A stretch of 64,000 bases of DNA. It comes from Maribacter_C sp047345145. GTDB taxonomy: Bacteria; Bacteroidota; Bacteroidia; Flavobacteriales; Flavobacteriaceae. The position numbers and the translations under genes are program-made. This document shows, piece after piece, positions 50,515-59,837 of the stretch (position 1 is its first letter; every line of letters begins with the position of its first letter). The notes under the pieces were generated by a model. The model worked only from the letters and a program-made list of their open reading frames with translations, searched no databases and had not been told where the DNA came from. The DNA is taken from the NCBI RefSeq assembly GCF_047345145.1, contig NZ_JBLFER010000004.1:1-64000 (forward strand), in the 5' to 3' direction.

Positions 50515-53500
50515 CTACTTTTTAATCACCATCTGCTTTTGGTGTTTTACTCCATTGACATCAACGGAGTTTATAAAATACGTCCCCGCCGGAAGTGCAT
50601 TTACATTCAGTAGGTAAGCACCATCGTCGAAAACATCTTTCCCGTTATAGGTATGTGCCAATCTACCCGTTACATCGAATACTTGAATCTCGGTAAGCTG
50701 AACTGGCTTTTCAAAACTTAAAGTCGTTGTGGTTAGCACCGGATTCGGTGTCAAGGTTGCCGGATTGGTTTCTACAACCGCTCTTTTGCCACTAATTCCT
50801 GAATTACAGGTTTCATCTGTAGCGCCAAATCCGGTTGGAATATTTGGAATTCTTGTAACGTACAACTTATCGAGTCCTGCACCGTCTTCACGGTGAGCTA
50901 TTTCGATTGTATTTGCTCCATCAACCAAATCGAAGGTTAAGAATACCGTATTGTTTTCCCTATCGTGTACTTGGTGCCAGCTGAAATCTGCACTACCAGG
51001 AATCAAGTTCCAACGCAACCAAGAACCATCATTGACGCGTACCCAGAAACTATCGTCCTCCTCAGAAGGTACACTTACCCTTGCATAAATTTTATAGATG
51101 CCCGCTTCCGCGTCAAAATCAAAACGTATAGTCGATTCTGGATCGGTTGGTGCACTATTATAATTGGCTCCTGCCGGCGATAGTAAATATTGTCCTCCTG
51201 ATGCATTAGCACTGTTAATCGTACTCCAATTTTCGCCTACATTGGCACATTCAGCTTCTAGCCAGAATTCATCGTTCGAAAAGGGCTGGCAATCTGCAGC
51301 TTTACCGGCATCAGTGATTATCCAACCAAAATCATCAATCAGTTTTTGGCGGGCTTGTTCGGAAATACAATATTGATTTTGAGGTGCATCCATAGGCACG
51401 TCATTTATTAAGGATGGTAATTGACTCCAACTAATAAGTGTATTATCATAGTTTTCGTTTGAAAGCCCACTATTAATGAAAATTTGGGCCATTGTGGTAA
51501 CATTTTCAACGTTCCAATTCTCCAGATTTTGATTAAATGAACTGGCATTTAGAAACATTCCTGGAATTCTGGTTACATTTGAAACATCCCAGATACCTAT
51601 ATTTTGATTAAACTTCTCTGCCATATTAAACATAAAACTCATATTAGTGACATTAGAAACGTTCCAGACACTAATATCTTGGTTGAACGACCTGGCACCA
51701 CTAAACATACTTGCCATGTCTGTAATATTTGAAACATCCCAACCGGATAAATCACTATTCATTAATTCGGCGAAAGCGAACATAAATCTAAGCGATGTTA
51801 CCTTAGACAAATCGGGCGCATCATTCGCAAGCAATTGCATATTCCTACAAGTTACAAAAGCGCTATCCATAGATTTCCATTCTATATCGCCCCATTGATT
51901 TATTGCTACTATTTTTTTTGCGTCATTATTGTTATTAAAAGCTATTCTGGGAAAATCACCTGAAATAGAAACTTGATATTCACCAGGGCTTACATAGGCA
52001 TGAGTAATATCCCCAGTCACTCCTGAATCGGAAGTACCATCCCCCCAATCAACTATATAATTGTAAGTTTCTCCAGAGAAAGTTGGAATCGTAATCTCAT
52101 TGTCAGTGGAAGTACCAGGGTTATCTGTTTTCCAAGTGGTCACAAAAGGTCGCTCCTCTTGCGGACCCGTTCCTAATATCTCTATACCACTTATCTTGGC
52201 TCTTTGTGTTACCCCTGTAAACTCAATAGTTGCAAAGCCATCACTTACTTGTACGTTATTGAATTCCTTTATTAAAGCAGTGGCCGGTGATACTTCGTTC
52301 AAAATATCGAAGTTAGACAGTACTACATTGCCTTCAATGGAAACATTAAAGACCCTAGAACCTAAGCCACCCGATCGAACACCAAAATATAGCTCTGCGA
52401 AATGGAGGCGAATGTTATACTCCCCTGGAGTCTCTATAGGTATTTCATATGTAAAAGGACCCACTGCAGGCCCGTATACTTCTGTTTGATAGAGTTCATC
52501 ATTGGTAGTGTCGCTTATTGGAAAGTCAACAGCGTAAACTGCCCCGCCCGTCCGGTATTGGTCGGCCATAAAGGTATCACCTGACCAAATAACCTGCGGA
52601 CCACCCGTATTGATGCGTATAGCAAAATCATTAGGGTCTGGGCAATCGAAAGCTTTGCCCCCATCGGTAATCGTCCAACCAAAATCATCGATTAGTTTTT
52701 GGCGGGCGGCTTCGCCTAGACAGTAATTGGTATCACTAGCACCAAGTGATACATTATTTAACAATGAAGGGTTTTGACTCCAGCTAATTAGGATGTTATC
52801 GTAATTTTCTTGTGACAAAGCGGATCCATTGAACATAAATTCCATACTTGAAGCATTGGATATATCCCAATTCTCTAAATTTTGATTAAAAGAACTTGCT
52901 GAAGCAAACATTCCAGTAAAGTCTAAAACACTACTCACATCCCAATCTTCAATGTTTTGATTAAAGGAGGTAGCATTACCAAACATATCCCACATTTCTT
53001 CTACTTTGCCAACTTCCCAAGTGCTTAATGGTTGATTAAATGATGAAGCACCACTAAAGGTTCCTGTCATATCAATTACGCTACCAACGTTCCACTGATC
53101 TAGTGGTTGATTAAATAGAGAGGCTCCAGCAAACAAATTTTCAATTTCTACTATGTCGGCCAAATTCCAGCTATTAAACGAATTATTACCTATTAAGCTG
53201 GTACAATTGGTGAAAGTTCCATTTAGAGTGGAAACACCTAATAAATTTGGTGCATCCATAGCGTTAACATCTAAATTAGAACATCCTTCATATGATGAAT
53301 TCATCTTTCTCCAGACGATATCTCCCCATTGATTTATTAATTCTAGTTTTTCCTTATCAGCTTCACTTGTATTGAAATGAATACCAGGGAAATTACCTGA
53401 GATAGAAACTTGATATGTGCCAGGAGTGGCATAGGTATGTGTTATATTACCAGTAACCTCCGAATCTGACGTACCATCACCCCACTCGATAGAATAATTA

Positions 53501-56500
53501 TAAGTTTCTCCTAAATATGTTGGAATTGTAATCTGATTATCTTCCGATGCACCAGGGTTGTCCGTTTTCCAAGTAGTAATAAATGAAGTCGTATCTAAAC
53601 AATCGCTAGCTTTTCCACCATCAACAATGCTCCACCCAAAATCATTGATTAATTTTTGACGGGCTTCTTCGCCTTCGCAGTATGCGGTATTTGCAGCCCC
53701 TAAACTTAAACCGATTGGAATACCTAATTCATTTTGACTTATAACACTCCAACCAATCAAAATTTCATCATAATTATCGGTAGAAAGACTAGTTTGATCA
53801 AAAATATTGTCAAGGGCGAAAGCATTACTAATATTCCAGTCTTTTAAATTCTGATTGAAACTTGCAGCCTTGTAAAAAACTCTTGTGAAATCAGTTACAT
53901 TTAGTACATTCCAGTCATTAAGATTTTGATTGAAAGAACTCGCATCTTGAAACATTCCACGCATAGATCTTACTTTAGAAACATCCCAAGCAGAAATATC
54001 TTGATTAAATTGGTCAGCTCCCCAAAAAGTAAAGCTCATTGCTGGGACATTACTTGTATTCCAATCAGCAAAACTTTCATTGCCTATTAAGCTGTTGCAT
54101 TGGTAGAATAAATATTGCAAATGGGCGAAATCTCCTAAGTTTGGAGTATCAATAGCCAAGACATCTAAATTAGAGCAGCCACTGAAGGCATGAAACATGG
54201 ATGACCATTCGATATCGCCCCATTGGTCAACGAAAAGAATTTTTTCTTTGTCCCCCTTATCTAAAAATTTAATTTGAGGAAAATTTCCTGAAATCGAAAC
54301 TTGATACGTACCGGGCAAACTATAAGTATGTGTAATATCTCCATTGACTCCATCATCTGAGGTCCCATCACCCCAATCTACACGATAATCATAATCAAAT
54401 TCGTCTGAAGTAGGAATAGTGATTTGGTTATCTGCGGAACTCCCAGGATTATCTGTTTTCCAAGTGGTAATAAATGGACGTTCTACTGGTTCTGGCACTT
54501 GACCCAAAATCTCAATAGCATTAATAATTGGGTGACGTTCACCACCAACGGCATCTGTCGAATTAAAATCAATATTCAAAATCCCGTCAGTAACCGTAAC
54601 CGTATGCGATTTCATCAGCATAGCATCAGCTCCGACTTCTTTAAAAACATCTAAATTGTCTTCTGCAAGCTGGCCCTCAATATTTACATCAAAAATACGA
54701 CTGCCTACTCCACCAGAACCGCCGCCTGTAGCCCCAAACCAGAGTTCGGCAAAATAGAGGTTGACTGTGTATTCGCCATCTTCTAAGGGAATATCGTAGC
54801 TCATTTGTTGTGAACGACTAAATCTAAAACTTTGATATGGTTCTGGCAGACCTGTTTGTGGTCTATCTAATGTATTACCCGTATTGAAATAGGTATCTAT
54901 ACTAAAGGTTTCTCCGCTGTAGATTACTTCTGTACCACCAGTATTGATTCGTAGTGCGAAATCTGGAATGGACTCACAATTTGCTGATTCTCCAGCATCT
55001 TCTATCGTCCATCCATAAGTGTCAATTATAAATTGTCGGGCTTCTTTTGCGGCACAAAATTGGCTCTGATTCGTTTGTAAAGTTATGTTGTTTTTTAAAG
55101 ATGGGAGTTCGCTCCAACCAATTAACATATTGTTATAATTTTCGTCAGAAAGACCAGAATTATCTAAGAAAGCAATAAAAGTCCCCACGTTAGAAACATC
55201 CCAATTGGCCAAGTTTTGATTAAAAGAACTAGCTCCATAGAAGGTATCCCACATAATTGTAACATTTGAAACATCCCAACCACTAATATCTTGATTGAAA
55301 GATTCAGCTCCTTCGAACATTTGAACCATTGCGTTAACAGTAGATACATCCCATTCGCCAATATCCTGATTAAAAGAGGTTGCGTAATAAAACATGGCAT
55401 CCATAGTTTCTGCCAATGACGTATTCCAATTCCCAATGTTTTGATTAAACTCCGTACCCTTAAAAACACCACTCATATCGGTAATTGTTGAAGTATCCCA
55501 GTCTTCAATGCTATTGTTAGCAACAAAATTTGTACATCCATCAAACATAAAACCTATACTATTTACATTGGTTAAATTGGGAACGTCTGTTGCCAACATG
55601 TCCATGTTTTCACATTCGTAAAATGCTGACCGCATAGAACTCCATTCTACTTGACCCCATTGATTTATCTCTAGAAGTTTGTTATTATCTTTTTCAGTTT
55701 CCCCATTGAAAAAGTAAATCCTGGGGAAAACACCAGCAATTGAAACCTGATAAGTACCTACAGTTTCATAAGTATGTGTTATATCTCCGGTCACACCGGA
55801 ATCAGAGGTACCATCACCCCAGTCAACAGAATAATTGTACACCTCGCCATCAAAAGTTGGAATCGTAATCTGATTATCTTCTGATACACCAGGGTTATCT
55901 GTTTTCCAAGTAGTAATAAAAGATGTGGTATCTATACAATCGGCACTTTTGCCACCATCGGTAATTGTCCAACCAAAGTCATCGATTAGTTTTTGACGGG
56001 CTTCTTCGCCTTGACAATATTGGCTATTGCCTGCATCAAAGATTACACCATCTTGTAACTGTTGCATACTCCATCCTTGTAAAATACTGTCGTAATTTTC
56101 AGTCGCGAGTGCCGTTTGAAAAAACATATCATTCATAAATTCTACTTGGCCGACAGCCCAACTAGAAATGTCTTGATCAAATTCTTGGTTTAAAGCAAAC
56201 ATGGCATTCATGTCAGTAACATTGCTAACATCCCATGCTGAAATATCATAATTAAATGAGGTCAACAAGAACATTCCTCCCATATTAGTTACTTTGCCAA
56301 CATCCCAACCACTTAAATCGTTGTTGAACGAGCTAGCTCCAGAAAACATTGCTCCCATGTTTATTACAGAACTGGTATCCCAATCTCTAATGTCTTGATT
56401 GAAATTAACTGCGTTTGAAAACATTCCCGACATATCGGTTACCTTCGAAACATTCCATAAGCTTATATTTTGATTGAAAGTAGAATGCTCAAACATGCTC

Positions 56501-59463
56501 GCCATAGATTCAATGTTCGACACATCCCATAAACCAAATGAACCGTTGCCAGACATCGACGAACACATACTAAACATTGATTTTAAAGAAGTTACATTTG
56601 ACAAATCAGGGACATCTGATGCGAGTACTTCTAAATTAACACAAGATGCAAAAGCAGTATTCATTGAGTTCCATTCTATGGCGCCCCATTGATCAACTGA
56701 AATTATTTTCTGATGATCTACTGCATTTGGAAATAGTATTCTAGGAAATTCTCCGGAAATAGAAACCTGATAAGTTCCTGGTGTTTCGTAAGTATGAGTG
56801 ATGTTTCCTGTTACTCCTAAATCCGAAGTACCATCTCCCCAATTAACAGTATAATTATATGTTTCATCAAGTACTGTGGGAATAGTAATTTCATTATCGG
56901 CGGACTCTCCAGGGTTATCAGTTTTCCAAGTGGTAATAAAAGATGTGGTATCTATACAATCGGCACTTTTACCAGCATCTGTAATTGTCCAACCGAAATC
57001 ATCAATTAGTTTTTGTCGGGCTTCTTCACCGAGGCAATATTGGCTGTTGCCTGCATCAAAGGCTACCCCTGACTGCACTTGTTGTGTGCCCCAGCCTTCT
57101 AAAGTGCTATCAAAATTAGCTAAACTTAGCCCGGCATTATTAAACATATCGTTCATAAACAATACATTTGAAATATTCCAGTTGCCTAAATCTTGATCAA
57201 ATACTGAATTGGAAAACATGCTTCCCATTTGAGTGACATTAGACACATCCCAACTAGAAATATCTTGATCAAAATTACTTTCCATAAACATTTGATTCAT
57301 GTTAGTAACAATTGAAACATTCCAATCAGAAATATCTTGGTTGAAGCTAGAGAAGCCGAACATACCACCCATTTGGGTAACATTTGAAACATTCCAATCA
57401 GAAATATCTTGGTTAAATACTGAGAAACCGAATGTACTGCTCATATCAGTAACATTTGAAACATCCCAACTAGAAATATCGCTATTAAAACTACTTTCTG
57501 AAAATAGCGAGTTCATATTAGTAATATTTGAAACATCCCATGAATTGAAACTATTATTTCCAACAAGAGCATAACAACCATAAAACATAGCGCTCAGTGA
57601 GCTAACATTTGTCAAATTTGGTGCGTCTATGGCTTTTACATCCATATTAGCACACTCAGCAAAAGCCCCTGACATTGATTCCCACTCTATATCACCCCAT
57701 TGGTTAATTTCAAGTAACTTATTTGAATCATTTGAAAAATTTAGACGTATTCGTGGAAAATCACCTGATATAGAAACCTGATATGTGCCTGGTGACGCAT
57801 AAGTATGGGTAATATCTCCGGTTACTTCCGAATCTGAAGTTCCATCACCCCAGTCGACAGAATAATTATAAGTCTCATCAGAGAAGGTAGGAATCGTAAT
57901 CTGATTGTCTTCTGATAAACCAAGGTTATCAGTTTTCCAAGTGGTAATAAAAGATGTGGTATCTACGCAATCGGCAGCTTTGCCGCCATCGGTAATTGTC
58001 CAACCGAAATCATCGATGAGCTTTTGACGGGCTGCCTCACCGAGACAATATTGGCTGTTGCCTGCATCAAAGATCACTCCATTCTGTGGTTGTTGAGTGC
58101 TCCAACTATTTAATAAGTTGTCATAATTTTCAGGCGACAAGCCAGCACCGTTAAACATGTTCGTCATATCTGCAACAGAGGAAACATTCCAATTACCAAT
58201 ATTTTGATTAAATGAATTTGCTCCACTGAACATTGTTCTCATTTCAATAACATTGCCCACATCCCAAGATTCTATCGGTGAATTAAAAGAGAACGCCAGT
58301 TGAAACATGGCACCCATATGCACAACATTCGATACGTTCCATGAAGACAGGTCTTGATTAAAATTCTCCGCACCTCCAAACATTATTGTCGTTTCGAAAA
58401 CATTTTCCACATTCCATTTTCCAATAGGTTGATTAAAAAGTTTTGCTCCTTCAAATACACCAAGCATTTGTTGTATGGAACTTGTATCCCATTCATTGAT
58501 ACTTGAATTAAAAATAAGAGATTCACATTCATAAAACATTCTACTGAGTATGTTAACACTTTGTAAATTAGGAGTGTCGACAGCAACAACGTCTAGATGC
58601 GAACATCCGGCAAATGCCAGATCCATTGACTTCCATTCAATGTCTCCCCATTGGTTCACACTTAATATTTTCTTTCTATCGGTTGGTTTTAACAAATCAG
58701 AAAATTCAAAAAAGATTCTTGGAAAATCACCCGAAATCGAAACCTCATAAGTTCCAACTGTCTGATACGTATGGGTAATATCTTCAGTTACTCCTGAATC
58801 TGAAGTACCATCGCCCCAATCAACAGTATAATTATATGTCTCACCAGGGAAAGTAGGAATCGTAATCTGATCATCCTCCGAAACTCCTGGATTATCAGTT
58901 TTCCAAGTAGTTACAAAAGGACGCTCAACGGGCTCAGTTGTTTGACCCAAAATTTCAATTGCATTAATCACTGGGTGCCGCTCACCACCAACAGCATCTC
59001 GAGAATCAAAATCTATATTTAAAACACCTCCTGTAACTGTCACAGTATGTGTCCTGACCAACATCGCGTCAGCACCCACCTCGGCGAAAATATCTAGGTT
59101 ATCTTCTGCCAAAGCTTCTTCGATAGTTACATCAAAAACACGGCTACCTACTCCACCAGAACCACCGCCAGTGGCACCGAACCAGAGTTCAGCGAAATAG
59201 AGGTTAACTACATACTCGCCATCTTCTAAGGGGATATCATAGCTCATTTGCTGCGAACGGCTATATCTAAAACTTTGATATGGCTCTGGTAAACCTGTTT
59301 GCGGTCTATCTAAAGTAGAGCCAGTATTGAAATAGTTATCGGCTATAAAGGTCTGATCATTGTAATTGACTTCAGGACCACCAGCATTTATTAGCAAATC
59401 GTTCTGTGAAAAAGAAAATAAACAAGTAAAAAATAAGGTTATTGAAAGTAAAAATTTATTCAT
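50515..59463 (-). CDS. Giant T9SS surface protein with seven repeated PKD/26-residue modules
   Basis: A 2982-residue secreted protein. Signal peptide about 1-19; malectin-like domains at about 23-174, 1499-1654 and, more divergent, 2278-2431; seven modules of about 300 residues (about 179-496, 501-836, 841-1176, 1181-1493, 1659-1954, 1959-2271, 2436-2729). Each starts TTWKTDN, has a PKD-like VDWGDGTSD domain, a NQWGDIEW segment, several 26-residue WDVSNVT repeats and ends near EARQKLIDDFGWTI. A carbohydrate-binding CBM6-like domain (about 2730-2871) and a T9SS sorting domain (about 2891-2982) close it. The modules must have arisen by duplication. Likely an adhesin or matrix protein. Confidence 0.88.
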   Translation of the reverse strand: MNKFLLSITLFFTCLFSFSQNDLLINAGGPEVNYNDQTFIADNYFNTGSTLDRPQTGLPEPYQSFRYSRSQQMSYDIPLEDGEYVVNLYFAELWFGATGGGSGGVGSRVFDVTIEEALAEDNLDIFAEVGADAMLVRTHTVTVTGGVLNIDFDSRDAVGGERHPVINAIEILGQTTEPVERPFVTTWKTDNPGVSEDDQITIPTFPGETYNYTVDWGDGTSDSGVTEDITHTYQTVGTYEVSISGDFPRIFFEFSDLLKPTDRKKILSVNQWGDIEWKSMDLAFAGCSHLDVVAVDTPNLQSVNILSRMFYECESLIFNSSINEWDTSSIQQMLGVFEGAKLFNQPIGKWNVENVFETTIMFGGAENFNQDLSSWNVSNVVHMGAMFQLAFSFNSPIESWDVGNVIEMRTMFSGANSFNQNIGNWNVSSVADMTNMFNGAGLSPENYDNLLNSWSTQQPQNGVIFDAGNSQYCLGEAARQKLIDDFGWTITDGGKAADCVDTTSFITTWKTDNLGLSEDNQITIPTFSDETYNYSVDWGDGTSDSEVTGDITHTYASPGTYQVSISGDFPRIRLNFSNDSNKLLEINQWGDIEWESMSGAFAECANMDVKAIDAPNLTNVSSLSAMFYGCYALVGNNSFNSWDVSNITNMNSLFSESSFNSDISSWDVSNVTDMSSTFGFSVFNQDISDWNVSNVTQMGGMFGFSSFNQDISDWNVSIVTNMNQMFMESNFDQDISSWDVSNVTQMGSMFSNSVFDQDLGNWNISNVLFMNDMFNNAGLSLANFDSTLEGWGTQQVQSGVAFDAGNSQYCLGEEARQKLIDDFGWTITDAGKSADCIDTTSFITTWKTDNPGESADNEITIPTVLDETYNYTVNWGDGTSDLGVTGNITHTYETPGTYQVSISGEFPRILFPNAVDHQKIISVDQWGAIEWNSMNTAFASCVNLEVLASDVPDLSNVTSLKSMFSMCSSMSGNGSFGLWDVSNIESMASMFEHSTFNQNISLWNVSKVTDMSGMFSNAVNFNQDIRDWDTSSVINMGAMFSGASSFNNDLSGWDVGKVTNMGGMFLLTSFNYDISAWDVSNVTDMNAMFALNQEFDQDISSWAVGQVEFMNDMFFQTALATENYDSILQGWSMQQLQDGVIFDAGNSQYCQGEEARQKLIDDFGWTITDGGKSADCIDTTSFITTWKTDNPGVSEDNQITIPTFDGEVYNYSVDWGDGTSDSGVTGDITHTYETVGTYQVSIAGVFPRIYFFNGETEKDNNKLLEINQWGQVEWSSMRSAFYECENMDMLATDVPNLTNVNSIGFMFDGCTNFVANNSIEDWDTSTITDMSGVFKGTEFNQNIGNWNTSLAETMDAMFYYATSFNQDIGEWDVSTVNAMVQMFEGAESFNQDISGWDVSNVTIMWDTFYGASSFNQNLANWDVSNVGTFIAFLDNSGLSDENYNNMLIGWSELPSLKNNITLQTNQSQFCAAKEARQFIIDTYGWTIEDAGESANCESIPDFALRINTGGTEVIYSGETFSIDTYFNTGNTLDRPQTGLPEPYQSFRFSRSQQMSYDIPLEDGEYTVNLYFAELWFGATGGGSGGVGSRIFDVNIEGQLAEDNLDVFKEVGADAMLMKSHTVTVTDGILNIDFNSTDAVGGERHPIINAIEILGQVPEPVERPFITTWKTDNPGSSADNQITIPTSDEFDYDYRVDWGDGTSDDGVNGDITHTYSLPGTYQVSISGNFPQIKFLDKGDKEKILFVDQWGDIEWSSMFHAFSGCSNLDVLAIDTPNLGDFAHLQYLFYQCNSLIGNESFADWNTSNVPAMSFTFWGADQFNQDISAWDVSKVRSMRGMFQDASSFNQNLNDWNVLNVTDFTRVFYKAASFNQNLKDWNISNAFALDNIFDQTSLSTDNYDEILIGWSVISQNELGIPIGLSLGAANTAYCEGEEARQKLINDFGWSIVDGGKASDCLDTTSFITTWKTDNPGASEDNQITIPTYLGETYNYSIEWGDGTSDSEVTGNITHTYATPGTYQVSISGNFPGIHFNTSEADKEKLELINQWGDIVWRKMNSSYEGCSNLDVNAMDAPNLLGVSTLNGTFTNCTSLIGNNSFNSWNLADIVEIENLFAGASLFNQPLDQWNVGSVIDMTGTFSGASSFNQPLSTWEVGKVEEMWDMFGNATSFNQNIEDWDVSSVLDFTGMFASASSFNQNLENWDISNASSMEFMFNGSALSQENYDNILISWSQNPSLLNNVSLGASDTNYCLGEAARQKLIDDFGWTITDGGKAFDCPDPNDFAIRINTGGPQVIWSGDTFMADQYRTGGAVYAVDFPISDTTNDELYQTEVYGPAVGPFTYEIPIETPGEYNIRLHFAELYFGVRSGGLGSRVFNVSIEGNVVLSNFDILNEVSPATALIKEFNNVQVSDGFATIEFTGVTQRAKISGIEILGTGPQEERPFVTTWKTDNPGTSTDNEITIPTFSGETYNYIVDWGDGTSDSGVTGDITHAYVSPGEYQVSISGDFPRIAFNNNNDAKKIVAINQWGDIEWKSMDSAFVTCRNMQLLANDAPDLSKVTSLRFMFAFAELMNSDLSGWDVSNITDMASMFSGARSFNQDISVWNVSNVTNMSFMFNMAEKFNQNIGIWDVSNVTRIPGMFLNASSFNQNLENWNVENVTTMAQIFINSGLSNENYDNTLISWSQLPSLINDVPMDAPQNQYCISEQARQKLIDDFGWIITDAGKAADCQPFSNDEFWLEAECANVGENWSTINSANASGGQYLLSPAGANYNSAPTDPESTIRFDFDAEAGIYKIYARVSVPSEEDDSFWVRVNDGSWLRWNLIPGSADFSWHQVHDRENNTVFLTFDLVDGANTIEIAHREDGAGLDKLYVTRIPNIPTGFGATDETCNSGISGKRAVVETNPATLTPNPVLTTTTLSFEKPVQLTEIQVFDVTGRLAHTYNGKDVFDDGAYLLNVNALPAGTYFINSVDVNGVKHQKQMVIKK

Positions 59464-59837
59464 ACATATTTTGTTTTAGGCATTTGGCCTTAGTAGATTT
59501 TATATACTAAAAACAGGAAGTAAAGCAAAAAGTCCTCCAAAAAAAGGGGTTTGTTTTCACTACTAATTGGAAATCTGAAAAATGGAAATTTCTGAAGAAT
59601 TGTAAATTGAGGGAATCATATAGTCTTTGGTTTATTGTTCGGTGCCCCTAAAATAAACTGTAAGAATTTGCCTATTTTTATTTATCGTTAAAGTGTAATT
59701 TATTTCGTTGAAACACAGGGTAAGAATTCGCTTTTTGATATTCTAATTTGCTTAAAACAAGACCTTTCTGGTTCAATTCAAAAAAGCGACCTGAATTTCA
59801 GATCGCTTTTTTACTTTCTACTGCTCTAGTTATCTTC
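59464..59837. other. Intergenic region upstream of the 2982-residue gene
   Basis: About 370 bp, AT-rich, with the presumed promoter region of the giant gene (no clear consensus placed) and, at 59780-59812, the terminator of the 932-residue gene. No gene or other structure was found. Confidence 0.6.
59780..59812. terminator. Terminator after the 932-residue surface gene
   Basis: aaaaaagcgacctga and tcagatcgctttttt form a stem with a short loop; the core agcgacctgaat matches the hairpin at 50455. Confidence 0.8.
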
